64,000 nucleotides of DNA from an uncultured Selenomonadales bacterium (GTDB lineage Bacteria > Bacillota > Negativicutes > Acidaminococcales > Acidaminococcaceae), in the NCBI GenBank assembly GCA_900315345.1, contig OMYP01000010.1:1-64000 (forward strand). The letters run 5' to 3'. Positions 33,346 through 43,600 of this stretch are shown here, one piece after another; position 1 is the stretch's first letter; each line of letters begins with the position of its first letter. Made by a program: the position numbers and the translations under genes. The notes under the pieces are model-generated. The model was not told the origin of the DNA. It worked only from the letters and a program-made list of their open reading frames with translations, and did no database searches.

Positions 33346-33927
33346 ATGAAAAAAATATTTGCCATTGCCTTAGCCATTATCATGACGCTGAGCGTTGTGC
33401 TTGGCTGCAGCAACAGTAAAAAGGAAACACCCCCTGCAGCTTCTCAGACAAAAATTACGGAGACCGCTAAGAGCGCAGACAACAGCAACACAGCCAAAGA
33501 CCATAAGGAAAAGAAAAAAGACAAACAGCAGAAGCAATCTGCTTCCAACCTGCAAACCCCGGCATCTTCCTCTGGCGCAAAAGTGCAGGTGGAAAAGGGA
33601 AGGGCCTACACGGACAAAGACCATGTGGCAGCGTACATCCACGTGTATAAGACCCTGCCTCCCAATTACATTACCAAGGGACAGGCCACGAAACTGGGCT
33701 GGAAGAGTAAAGGAACACTGGACAAGGTGGCCCCCGGGAAAAGCATCGGCGGTGACCGGTTCGGCAATTATGAAAAACAGTTGCCGGATAAGCAGGGCCG
33801 TACCTGGAAGGAATGCGACATCGACTATGTGAAGGGGAACCGGAACGCGAAACGCATCTGTTTCTCCAATGACGGACTGATCTATTATTCCGGTTCACAC
33901 TACCGGGATTTTGTCAGAATGTACTGA
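33346..33927 (+). CDS. barnase-family ribonuclease, predicted lipoprotein
   Basis: 193 residues. The signal peptide ends in a lipobox LSVVLGC with Cys21, then comes a Lys/Ser/Thr-rich linker (about 22-85) and a barnase domain. The domain follows barnase closely: LPPNYITKGQATKLGW, VAPGKSIGGDRFGN, GRTWKECDIDY. The catalytic triad equivalents are all present: Glu156, Arg170 and His185 (SGSHYRDF). It is a guanyl-preferring endoribonuclease, here apparently anchored to a membrane outside the cytoplasm. AAAGGAGG precedes it; barstar follows 19 bases later. Confidence 0.92.
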   Translation: MKKIFAIALAIIMTLSVVLGCSNSKKETPPAASQTKITETAKSADNSNTAKDHKEKKKDKQQKQSASNLQTPASSSGAKVQVEKGRAYTDKDHVAAYIHVYKTLPPNYITKGQATKLGWKSKGTLDKVAPGKSIGGDRFGNYEKQLPDKQGRTWKECDIDYVKGNRNAKRICFSNDGLIYYSGSHYRDFVRMY

Positions 33928-33946
33928 TGGGCTGGGAGGTCAAGCT

Positions 33947-34213
33947 ATGGAAATCATTCTGGATGTAAAAGAGTTTAAAGGAAAAAAGAAAGCCCATAAT
34001 TATCTGAAAAAGGTTTTGAAATTCCCGGACTATTACGGGAAAAATCTGGATGCTTTGTACGACTGCCTGGGGGAGATCGGGGAAGAAACCCTGATCACAG
34101 TGCCTAAGGCAATTCAGGAAAAAGGATATTTGGGTGAATACGGAAAGACCATGCTGCAGGTGTTCCTTGACGCAGCAGAAGAAAATGAAGCGCTGAAGGT
34201 ACAGATTAAGTAA
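33947..34213 (+). CDS. barstar-family ribonuclease inhibitor
   Basis: 88 residues from ATG 33947 with GGGAGG upstream. YYGKNLDALYD at 29-39 reproduces the barnase-binding helix of barstar, with Asp35 and Asp39 at the same numbers as in the Bacillus protein. The C-terminal block TMLQVFLDAAEE contains the equivalent of Glu76. No signal peptide, so it stays in the cytoplasm and protects against unsecreted barnase made by the gene just upstream. Confidence 0.92.
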   Translation: MEIILDVKEFKGKKKAHNYLKKVLKFPDYYGKNLDALYDCLGEIGEETLITVPKAIQEKGYLGEYGKTMLQVFLDAAEENEALKVQIK

Positions 34214-34342
34214 GGAACTGTGAAAAAATATTGCGAACAATTTCTCGTAGTAAATGTTCAATTTATTGATGAATAGTTCTCGGTGACCGCCCGTCAGGCG
34301 GTGGTTCCGTAACTTTTTCCGACAGCGCGGGAACAGCTGATC

Positions 34343-34948
34343 ATGAAAAAAGAACTTGACTATTTCTGGGTAGGGGAAGAATACGGAGGGCGGCAGAGCC
34401 TGCTTCCGGACTTCATTATGCGGTTCGCAGGCTGCGCCGCAGTAACAGCCTGCGACAGCTGCATCTATATGGCCCTCTACAAAAATAAAAAAAATCTCAG
34501 CAATTTTGTTACAGACCATTTGCGGGGAAGGGATTACGTGAGTTTCTTAAAAACCGTAAAGCCCTATCTGCGGCCCCGGTTCATGGGGGTTAACAAGCTG
34601 GGGATTTTTATCGAGGGCTTCAAAAAGCTCCTTCTGGAACGGGGGGAAAAGAATCTGACCGTAATCCCCTGGCAGGGAGACCATGAATTGCAGGAAACAG
34701 AAGAGGCAGTGAAGAGGCAGATCGACCAGGGCTTTACCATACCGATTCTTTTGCTGCAGCATCAGAATCCCAATTTTGAGAACTATGTGTGGCACTGGTT
34801 CCAGCTTACCGGATACGATGAACAGCCGAACGGCCGGTTTCTGGTAAAGGCAGTGACCTATGGGTCCTACGAGTGGCTGGATCTGGACAAACTGTGGAAC
34901 ACCGGATATAAACGGAAGGGCGGGCTTATCCTTTTCAAAGAAGCGTGA
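34343..34948 (+). CDS. putative papain/C39-like cysteine peptidase-fold protein
   Basis: 201 residues. The N-terminal EYGGRQSLLPDFIMRFAGCAAVTACDSCIYMAL has the shape of the catalytic Cys (Cys31) helix in C39-like peptidases. Later FENYVWHWFQLTGYDE resembles the HWF/VVTGYD block carrying the His. No signal peptide. No good ribosome-binding site is visible, and an accgcc/ggcggt hairpin lies 40-60 bases upstream (34282-34300). It follows barstar by 129 bases. Role unknown; the family call rests on two motifs. Confidence 0.45.
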   Translation: MKKELDYFWVGEEYGGRQSLLPDFIMRFAGCAAVTACDSCIYMALYKNKKNLSNFVTDHLRGRDYVSFLKTVKPYLRPRFMGVNKLGIFIEGFKKLLLERGEKNLTVIPWQGDHELQETEEAVKRQIDQGFTIPILLLQHQNPNFENYVWHWFQLTGYDEQPNGRFLVKAVTYGSYEWLDLDKLWNTGYKRKGGLILFKEA

Positions 34949-34956
34949 AAAGATGA

Positions 34957-34999
34957 AGACTGTGACAGACTAATCGTTTTGTCACAGTCTGTTTTTTTT
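34957..34999 (+). terminator. intrinsic terminator after the C39-like gene
   Basis: An 11-bp stem agactgtgaca / tgtcacagtct, then T8 after one G. Confidence 0.9.
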
Positions 35000-35031
35000 G
35001 TTTAGTAATGAAAGATAAATGACAGGTCATC

Positions 35032-35073
35032 CGGCCTGTAGTGCTGTACAACAGCATTGGCAGGCCGTTTTTG
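35032..35073 (+). terminator. second terminator-like hairpin
   Basis: Outer stem cggcctg / caggccg with an inner gtgctgt / cagcat arm, then T5. It lies between the previous terminator and the end of the recombinase gene. Confidence 0.65.
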
Positions 35074-35126
35074 TTTGTTTACTAGTGCGTGAAGAGATTT
35101 CCGTAATGTATATTTTCTTCGATTAT

Positions 35127-35723
35127 TTAAGCTTCGTTAGCCCTTTTATAAAGCCAGGAGTGGTTGACCTTTAAACGGTTTGCCGCTTCCCGGTACGAAA
35201 GCTTTCCTTCCCGTATCAGGCTTACCACATGGGAAAAATCTTCGGGGAGAGATTTCCGCGGGCGTCCCAGCTTTACCCCTTTGGCTTTTGCGGCAGCGAT
35301 TCCTTCCGCCTGCCGTTTTCTTATATTATGCCGTTCTGTTTCTGCAACATAGCTTAATATCTGAAGTACAATGTCGGCCAGAAATCTGCCGGTCAGATTA
35401 TTATGCATTTTTTGCGTATTGAGAAGGGGCATATCTAATACGATTATATTCGCTTTTTTTCCATGGGTAATAAGGTTCCACTGTTCCTGTATTTCGACAT
35501 AATTCCTGCCCAGCCTGTCTAATGAGGTAATTATGATACAGTCGTCCGGTTTTAGCTTCCGCAACAGTTTCTTATACTGGGGACGGTTAAAGTCCTTGCC
35601 GCTTTGCCGGTCGATAAACAAATCCTTTTCCCTGATCCCGTACTGGCGTAAGGCAATCTGCTGCCGGTCCGTGTTTTGATCTTTGCTGGATACCCTGATA
35701 TAGCCGTACACGTTTTTTGTCAT
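35127..35723 (-). CDS. serine recombinase (resolvase/invertase family)
   Basis: 198 residues from the start at 35723, chosen for AGGAG 9-10 bases upstream on the minus strand. The N-terminal catalytic domain has YIRVSSKDQNTDRQ (nucleophile Ser12), ITSLDRLGRNYVEI, and the E helix near AETERHNIRKRQAEGIAAAKAKGVKLGRPR. A Hin/resolvase-type helix-turn-helix follows (LSYREAANRLKVNHSWLYKRA). It could invert or resolve DNA flanked by its sites, or be a transposon remnant. It diverges from the Cas12f-like gene. Confidence 0.88.
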   Translation of the reverse strand: MTKNVYGYIRVSSKDQNTDRQQIALRQYGIREKDLFIDRQSGKDFNRPQYKKLLRKLKPDDCIIITSLDRLGRNYVEIQEQWNLITHGKKANIIVLDMPLLNTQKMHNNLTGRFLADIVLQILSYVAETERHNIRKRQAEGIAAAKAKGVKLGRPRKSLPEDFSHVVSLIREGKLSYREAANRLKVNHSWLYKRANEA

Positions 35724-35852
35724 GTAACAATTTCTCCTTTCTGAGCTGTTTGTCTGTGATGAAACAGTTACAGGCAACAGCTAAATTTTACACCTAACAA
35801 TTGTTATTTCTGTAATAAAAACATAAAAAATGCTTAAAAAAGTATAAAAAAC

Positions 35853-35893
35853 GAGCGCTTATAAAATTAGACGTTTATAAACGCTCGCTTTTT
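35853..35893. terminator. hairpin gagcg-ttataaa / tttataa-cgctc with flanking A- and T-runs
   Basis: A 12-bp stem with one mismatch around an 8-base loop, AAAAAA before and GCTTTTTC after. It could terminate in either direction or be a recombinase/regulator site. Confidence 0.6.
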
Positions 35894-36032
35894 CTTTATG
35901 TATTTATCAATGTTTTGCTGATTTTAAAATTTTATGTTCTTCTATTATTAAAATTTTAGTGATAACTCTACATATATATAATACCTCTATATTAATTTGT
36001 AGTCAAGGGCCGGTGTTTATAAAGGTCTACGT

Positions 36033-36093
36033 TTTTGTACATTATCATTCTCAATAAGTTGAAAAATAACAGACTTGGAAATGATGTACAAAA
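36033..36093. repeat. split inverted repeat with Fur-box-like arm
   Basis: Left arm TTTTGTAC-att-ATCATT (36033-36049), right arm AATGATGTACAAAA (36080-36093). The left part, read on the minus strand, is ATTGAGAATGATAATGT, close to a Fur box. Role unknown. Confidence 0.35.
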
Positions 36094-36154
36094 TGATTGG
36101 ATGTCAGAAAGGGGATTTACAGATTTGTTCTGTTAATTCTTTCTAAATAAAAAG

Positions 36155-36295
36155 GCCAAAAGCCTGTGGGTTCGTTTGCTTCCCCAAAGGGGAGAAGGCA
36201 TGGCGAAATCTGACCGATGTCTCTCACTAAAAGCTCAGGCAGAACCGTAAGTCCTGACAGCGGAAACGCTGAAATAAGGTTATTTGGAGTAAATT
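36155..36295 (+). ncRNA. structured leader, candidate guide-RNA scaffold of the Cas12f-like gene
   Basis: Three hairpins in series: GCTTCCCC / GGGGAGAAGGC (36178-36199, bulged), TCAGG / CCTGA (36235-36257) and CAGCG-GAAA-CGCTG (36258-36271). The loop of the second contains GAACC (36242-36246), which can pair with GGTTC at 36169-36173 to form a pseudoknot. Upstream, GGCC-aaaa-GCC adds a small stem. Such density and the GAAA tetraloop look like selected RNA. Guide identity and RNA ends are unknown. Confidence 0.45.
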
Positions 36296-37576
36296 ATGCA
36301 GCGAAGTTTAAAACTGAAAATCGTTCGTCCCTATGACGAATCCATAACATGGGAAGAAATAGGGTACCTGCTGCGGGGGATTTCTTATCAAATCTGTAAA
36401 ATGTCCAATTACTGTATGACCCATCACCTGCTGCGTGCCTTGGGTATGGAAACAGAGAACCTGAATCCTCAGGGAAATCTGTACTGTTATCCCCGCCTGG
36501 CAAAAGAGTATCCGGATGTGCCGACAGGGATTATCTGCGCGGCGGAAGGAAGGGCCAGAAAGGTGTTTCAGCAAAAGGCCAGAAGCGTCTTGTTCTCGGA
36601 AACAGCATTGCCTACGTTCCGGAAAGACTGCAGCATCCCCATACCCGTAGCCGGGTACAGCCTGCTGAAGACGGAGACGGATACCTATGTGGCAAACATC
36701 CAGCTCCTTTCCCGAAAAGCGGCAAAAACCGGGAAACTGCCTGGGCGTATTCAATTTGTGCTGGCCAACAACTGGCGGGATAAAAAAGCCGGCAGTGTTT
36801 TGCGTCGGCTTGCGGAGGGTACGTTAAAGCGGGGAGTGGCATCCCTGTTTCGTGCCAAAAGGGACTGGTATATCAGCATTCCCTATGAAGCAGAACCGAT
36901 TTCAATGGAAGAAGCCTTTGAACCGGGGCTGGTGATGGGGGTGGCCTTTGGGAGCAGATGCGCCCTTGCCTATGCTTTCAATCATTCACCAAAACGGGGA
37001 GAGCTTGGCGGGGAAGAAGTATTGTCCCATCAGAAGACGTTGCAGGTGCGAAAAATGCAAATCCGGCAGCAATACAACTGGTCCGGACGGAAGGGCCACG
37101 GCAGGGAAAATGCCTTGAAGCCGTTGCAGCTTTTGTATGAGAAAGAGCGAAATTATCGCAGCCTGACCAACGAGCGGTATGCAAAGTGGATCGTGGAAAT
37201 TGCGAAAAAGAACCGTTGCGGTGTAATTCGTCTGGAGGCAGCCAATCTTAAACATTTGGGGAAACCGAATATTGTTTTGGCACGCTGGCCTCGGGCGGCG
37301 CTGCGAAAGAAGATCCGGGATAAGGCGGAAGTGTATGGGATAGAAGTACAGGAATACGCGGCTGACAAAATCCAATCCCGATGCAGCCGGTGCGGCGCGG
37401 AACAGGAACCTGCAGAAGGGAACCGGTGGTTCATCTGCAACGATTGCGGCTATGGAAAAGAAGAAAAGAAAACTGCCGGCGGTTTCATTAGCGTGGATTA
37501 TAACGCGGCTCGGAACCTGGCGGTTTGGGAAGAGAAAGACCGGGGCATAAAACCCCGTTTAAATATTGCCAAGTAA
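36296..37576 (+). CDS. Cas12f/TnpB-like protein with substituted RuvC-I aspartate (predicted nuclease-dead)
   Basis: 426 residues, the size of miniature Cas12f proteins. The N terminus (LKIVRPYDESITWEEIGYLLR) and the central GHGRENALKPLQLLYEKERNY, then NERYAKWIVEIAKKNRCGVIRLE, resemble Cas12f1 as I recall it. RuvC-II Glu314 is present, a CxxC...CxxC zinc ribbon uses Cys363, 366, 381 and 384, and RuvC-III Asp401 lies in SVDYNAARNLA. The RuvC-I site reads MGVAFGS instead of MGIDLG: Ala217 replaces the catalytic Asp. DNA cleavage should be lost while RNA-guided binding may remain. GGAG lies 9 bases upstream; the adhesin starts 63 bases downstream. No CRISPR array or TnpA is adjacent. Confidence 0.75.
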   Translation: MQRSLKLKIVRPYDESITWEEIGYLLRGISYQICKMSNYCMTHHLLRALGMETENLNPQGNLYCYPRLAKEYPDVPTGIICAAEGRARKVFQQKARSVLFSETALPTFRKDCSIPIPVAGYSLLKTETDTYVANIQLLSRKAAKTGKLPGRIQFVLANNWRDKKAGSVLRRLAEGTLKRGVASLFRAKRDWYISIPYEAEPISMEEAFEPGLVMGVAFGSRCALAYAFNHSPKRGELGGEEVLSHQKTLQVRKMQIRQQYNWSGRKGHGRENALKPLQLLYEKERNYRSLTNERYAKWIVEIAKKNRCGVIRLEAANLKHLGKPNIVLARWPRAALRKKIRDKAEVYGIEVQEYAADKIQSRCSRCGAEQEPAEGNRWFICNDCGYGKEEKKTAGGFISVDYNAARNLAVWEEKDRGIKPRLNIAK

Positions 37577-37638
37577 ATTTTATGATTTTTATTTCCGGAC
37601 AAGAGTAACGGAAAATTAAACAAGGAAGGGGAAAATCT

Positions 37639-40600
37639 ATGAACAAAATCTACAGAATCATCTGGAGTAAGGCGAGAAACTGCTATGTGGTTGTTTCTGA
37701 AATCGCCAAACGCAGCGGAAAAAGCAGCTCAAGTTTGAATAAAAAACTGATTGCTACGTTCCTTGCAGCGGGCACTGTGCTGTCGGTAACAGGAAGTGCG
37801 TGGGCTGGCAATAACACAGTAACGATCAAAGGAAATGGAAACAGTGCCCCCAACGTAACGAATAGTGGGGGCGATAACGCTGTCATTATAGGAAAAACCG
37901 GAGCTACGCACGGAAGTTCCATTGTTGTTATCGGTGATGGGGCGAAAAATAGTACGGATTTGACGAGTCTTAATGGCTCTCGGTATGATTATTTATATGG
38001 TGATCGAGGCTATCATTCTGATGGTGGACGAATTGTATACAACGGTTCCAACGGCATAGCTATTGGAACTAAGGCATGGTCCCATTACGTTGGCGGCGAC
38101 GCTGACATGGCACTATTCTTTGGCAAAAGCCTTGCAGAATTACCTGAGGGTATTGCTATCGGAACAAACTCTTATGCACGAAATGGCAGCATCATGCTTG
38201 GTCAGCATGACTATACCGGTCCCATGGGTGATACTACAGTTGAAGCTGCCAAGAACAATAAAACCAATTTGTCTGTAGCTGCCACAACGATCGGTTATGC
38301 AAGCAGCAATATGGGCAATCTGGCTACGTTAACAGGCAGCTACTCTGTAATTTCGGATTTTTATGAAGGTAATAAATCATCGGAACGTAATGTTGGCGCC
38401 GTAGTTTATGGGTCGTTGAACAGTATTGAATCTAAAAAGACGCTGCAAGGAGATCCGGCAAGCAGAAGAAGTGGCATTGCCAATAGTGTTGTCGGTGTAG
38501 CAAATCGGACCAACAATGCGAATACGGCTATGATTTTTGGCGCAGGCAACCAAATTTCCAACTCCATTGTGGATGTTACCCCCTCGTTTTATCAGCGTCC
38601 GGGCAAAGATGAGAACGGGAAAGCTTTAGTCGCTGGATATGCACAAAACGCATTAGACCTGCAGAACAAAATGATGAAACATCTGCAGGAAGATAAGGGT
38701 GGTTCTGTCATCGCCATTGGAACAGGAAATACAGCCGATTCTACCATCTTTTCACAGTTAAACGGCGTTGGTAATACATTAAGCGCAACAACCGTGGTGA
38801 ATACCCAAAAAGCCAGTGACACTGATGAAGATACATATCCTGTTGCAGAAGCGCCAAAAGCTGAAGACTATATCAGCGCTTACAACCAACTGAGCGGTTA
38901 TGCGAACCAGGGTACAGATGTACGGCACGTTACCGTAGCAGGAGCTGCCAATACAATTAAAAATACTACCGGCGCGATTGTCACCGGTGATAACAATAGT
39001 GTGACAGGAAGCGGGATACCGTCAGCGAAAGAAGAAAAATATGATAATATTCTGCTGATTGGCAATAACAGAACTGTTACAGGGGCAAAGAATACGGTTG
39101 TACTTGGTTCCGGCAAAACAACTACTACAGCTGAAAATGCGGTTATTATTGGTCAGGATGCAAATGCAGAAGTGGACGGCGGCGTTGCGTTAGGCAAAGA
39201 TTCCATTGCTTCCACTCCGGCTGGTACAACTACAAAAACTTCAGGTTATGATCCGTCAGGTAAGGATCATAAGGATGATACAACTGGAACCTGGGTATCT
39301 ACAGCATCAGCAGTATCTGTAGGCGGTGGAAGCAGTGCAGACGGTAAGAAAGTTACCCGTCAGATCACCAACGTGGCAGCAGGCAGCGATCCTACTGACG
39401 CAGTGAACGTAGCCCAGCTGAAAGCAGCAATGGCCAGTTCGGGGGGCATTCACGACTACGGTGTTAACTCAATAGATCCTGATACGGACACAAACTATGA
39501 AAACAAGGGCGCAACTGGTGATAACGCTCTGGCTGCAGGCGTGAGTGCAAAAGCTGAAGGCATCGTCTCCACAGCTGTAGGTTATAATGCACATGCTATT
39601 GGTGGTACTGCATTGGCAGTGGGTACAAGTGTTACTGCTACGGGAAATCAAAGCGTAGCGATTGGTACAAGTGCGAACGCGGAGAAGGACAGTAGTATTG
39701 CTATCGGTACCGGTGTATCAGCCAAAGGTCCAAACAGCATTGCTATCGGTACTGGTGTGACAGCAGAGGGTCAGGGTGCTATTGCTTTGGGGAGTAATGG
39801 CGCTTTGGCTAAAGGGAATGGCTCAATGGCGTTTGGATCGGGAACGACGGCAGGCATAAGAGAAGTAAATGAAGAAACCGGAGCGGTAACTAAAACAACC
39901 TATAACGATACAGTGTTTGGTAATGGTACGACAGCGATAGGCGGGAATTCAACAGCGTTTGGTACAGGTTCGAAAGCAACAGGCGCAAATTCGACTGCGT
40001 TTGGTGGCGGAAACACTGTAGCCAGTGGAACCGGTGCGACAGCGTTTGGCTTAGGCACAACTGCTGCCGGTGATTATTCAACTGCGTTTGGCCGGGGCGG
40101 CGCAAGAGCCCTTGGACCTGGTGCGACAGCGTTTGGAGAGGGAACATATTCTAACGGGCTTTTAACTGGTTCGTTTAGGGTTTACAGCAATGCAGCTACC
40201 GCTCCTCATACTTACCTTCATGGCTCAAAGGGTTTTCAAGCCTATGTAAATGTTAATGGTCGTCAGATAGCTGTTGACGGTACTAAAACAGCCCTTTATA
40301 TGGGAAGAGGTACGGCAGCTGCGATAGATTGGGGATCGGGAATGTTGTTTCCTGTCTATTTGAGTAAGCAGGGAAGCCCGGTTGTAAAAATAGGCGGGGT
40401 CCTTTATTTCGTCGATAATGCAAGAAGTGGCGTAATGAAACAAGGAACAAAAGCTACCGGCCACGAATTACAGACATATGAAGGTTATGATTTTGTATCG
40501 TCTTCGACGAAACCGAATTCAACCGCATTTGGATTGGGAACAATGGCAATCGGAGCTAGTTCTACAGCATTTGGTGATAAAACGATTGCTGTCGGCGCAA

Positions 40601-43600
40601 ACTCCACTGCATTTGGAACAAGGTCACAGGCAATAGGGGATTTAGCTACTGCGTTTGGCACAGATACATTAGCATATGGTGCCGAGTCTACAGCTTGGGG
40701 AAGATATACAGCGGCGATTGGCCCCATGGCAACCGCGTTCGGTAATGACACAAGGGCTGTAAAGTCCTCGTCCCTTGCGTTCGGTAATAACACAAAAGCC
40801 GTAGGTGAGCATTCCACTGCCTGGGGATATAATACAGTAGCTGACGATTCTGCTGGCACTACAGCCTGGGGTAAGATGACAACTGCAAATGGTCCCTATG
40901 CAACAGCGTGGGGCATGGATGGAACAAAGGCCCTACAATCAGGCGCTACTGCTTGGGGTAAGAATACTTTGGCGGACGGTCCTTTTGCTACCGCCTGGGG
41001 TGAAAATACAACAGCCAAACAATCAACAGCGACTGCCTGGGGTAATGGCACTTTGGCAAATTACTCAAATGCTACGGCTTTTGGTAATAAAACGGAAGCA
41101 TCGGGATGGGTTGCGACAGCTTGGGGAGAAAACACCCTTGCAAGTTATTCGCATTCCACGGCCTGGGGTAATAAAACAACAGCCAGTCAGTATGCAACAA
41201 CAGCCTGGGGTGAAGACACACAAGCAACGTATTCCCATGCAACAGCATGGGGCAAGAGCACAAAAGCCAACGGCTATGTTGCCACAGCTTGGGGCGAAAA
41301 ATCTTTGGCAATTGACTCACATTCAACAGCATGGGGTAGGGACAGCATATCAAGGGCATTTGCTACAACATCCTGGGGCGAGATGACACAGGCAAACAGT
41401 TCTCATGCAACATCTTTTGGCAGGGATACCATAGCAAATAAATCTTTTGCTACCGCCTGGGGTGACGAAACAACAGCAGATGGAGCTTTTGCAACCTCGT
41501 TTGGTAAAGGAACCGTTGCCAAGGGAGCAGCATCAACCAGCTGGGGTGAATTTACTCTTGCCGGCAAAGCAATTTATAACGGGAAAGAGGTACTTGTTCA
41601 TCAACCTACAAGCTGGGGTCAATGGGGAACTGCTACTCGAAGTGGTGAAACGATTACCAATAAATTTGTTATTCAAGATCCAATTACCAAAGAAATACTA
41701 AAAGAAGTAGAAGTTAAAAATGGGGATTTCTATGAGTTAACCAAGGCAGGTGTAGATTTTCAAGAGGTTTTTGCCGGAACAGCCTTCGGGCAGCTGACGA
41801 ATGCTTCCGGGTCGGCGTCGACAGCCTTCGGGCAGCAGACAATGGCATCGGGTGACATGTCCACTGCTTTTGGTAAAGACAGCAAGGCAACAAAGTTTGC
41901 GGCAACCGCTTTTGGCAAGGCGACAGAAGCGTCGGGTGATATGTCCACCGCTTTTGGGGAAAACACAAAAGCTAAAGCATTTGCGACAACTGCTTTTGGT
42001 CAGAATTCTGTTGCCCGGGGCGCAACGTCTACTGCTTTTGGAACGAATTCGGAAGCAGACGGGGCTAACTCATTAGCTGCATTAGGCGGAAAGACCGGTG
42101 GAACCTGGGGTGATCCGGAGCAGGAAGGCGATTCTTCACAGTTTGGCACGTGGGGCGGCACTGCGTCTGTTGCGGTTGGTCAGGGTGCCGTAGCAATGCA
42201 GGATTATACCTATGCAATTGGTCGTTCTGCAGAGGTAACCGATACAGATGACATTGCAATTGGAAATGATGCCAAGGTTTGGAGGACCAAGGGCATAGCT
42301 TTCGGCACTGACGCTAAAGTTGCTGCAACAAACAGTATTGCTATCGGTAATACTGTATATGTAGGCAAAGATGGTGATAACGCTGCAGATATCAGTAATG
42401 GCATTGTTATTGGTAATGAGTCCAATGTGTTTGGTGAGAAATCAATAGCCATTGGTTACGGTAACACAGTGCGAGGAAAGAGCTCTAGTGTTATCGGTGA
42501 TCCGAACGAAATCAGCGGTGATAATAATATCATCCATGCCAATAACGTGAACGACGGTGGTGTAAGCAATCTGGTTGTGGTTGGGCATCACGATGAAGGC
42601 AACACCCATACTTATCTTGAAAACAGCGTGGCACTTGGCGCCAATTCTTATATGAAGGAAATCGGCGGTATGCCGTCCATTACAATCAACGGAACTCAGT
42701 ACGATTTTGCTGGAGCTGAACCGGTTGGAACGGTAAGCGTAGGCGCTGAAGGAGCCGAGCGTACAATTACTAACGTGGCGGCAGGCCGGATTTCCGCGAC
42801 CAGCACGGATGCCATCAACGGTAGCCAGCTGTATTTCGCAATCCAGGCACTGAATGAGAAAGTGGTGGTAGAATCCGGAGACAGCAGCGTTAACGTAGAT
42901 AGCAAAGTAGAACCGGAAGATGCAGCAGGTGCAGGAACCACAGGATCCGGTACAACAACTGGCGGCAACACAGATGCGGGTAACACAGAGTCTGGTTCGA
43001 CAACTGGCGGCAACGATACAACAACTACCGGCGGCAACACCGGTGCAACGGCTGGTGGCGATAGCGCCGAAATCGAACCGACCAGGACCACGACCTACAT
43101 TGTAACGGCCAATACGACAACCGCTGAAGCTGGCCCCTCGGATAATCTGACCGTTGAAGATTCGAATCCCGGTGGAGACGATAAAACACATCACTATACG
43201 ATTGATCTGGCCAAAGATATTCATGTAACCAATGTCACAGTTGATAACAGCGTCAAAGTGGGCGATAAAACTACTATTGAAGGCGATAAGATCACGGTAG
43301 GCGATACGGTTATTGAAGGCGACCAGATTACGACGAAGACTGTCAACGGTGATACGATTAATACCAAGACCATCAACCTGGGTACCTACAAGAAAGGCGG
43401 AAACACCTATAACATTGCTACGGTGGAAGACGGCATGGACTATGCCGGCGATGACGGAAAAGCCATCCATAAGAATCTGGCAGAACAGCTGGATATAGTA
43501 GGCGGCGCAGCGGATAAGGCCAGCGAATACAACATTTACACCTACAATGATGGAGATAAGCTGCGCATCAACCTGGCCAAGGACATCAAAGGCGTTGACA

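Larger units (their letters stand above)
35724..36295. other. divergent region between the recombinase and the Cas12f-like gene
   Basis: Mostly AT-rich and without a credible ORF. It contains a strong bidirectional hairpin (35853-35887), a possible TATAAT near 35976, a split inverted repeat at 36033-36093, and the structured segment 36155-36295 that forms the leader of the Cas12f-like gene. Confidence 0.5.

Noticed and set aside
36296..37576. Ordinary IS605/IS607 transposon carrying tnpB
   Set aside because: There is no TnpA of the Y1 or IS607 type. The nearby serine recombinase has its helix-turn-helix at the C terminus, unlike IS607 TnpA, and the RuvC-I Asp is lost.
35724..37638. CRISPR array for the Cas12f-like protein
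   Set aside because: No regularly spaced direct repeats are present upstream or downstream; the region shows only inverted repeats and hairpins.
42442..43470. A 342-codon reverse-strand ORF inside the adhesin gene
   Set aside because: It is a shadow created by the repetitive, stop-poor composition of the adhesin.
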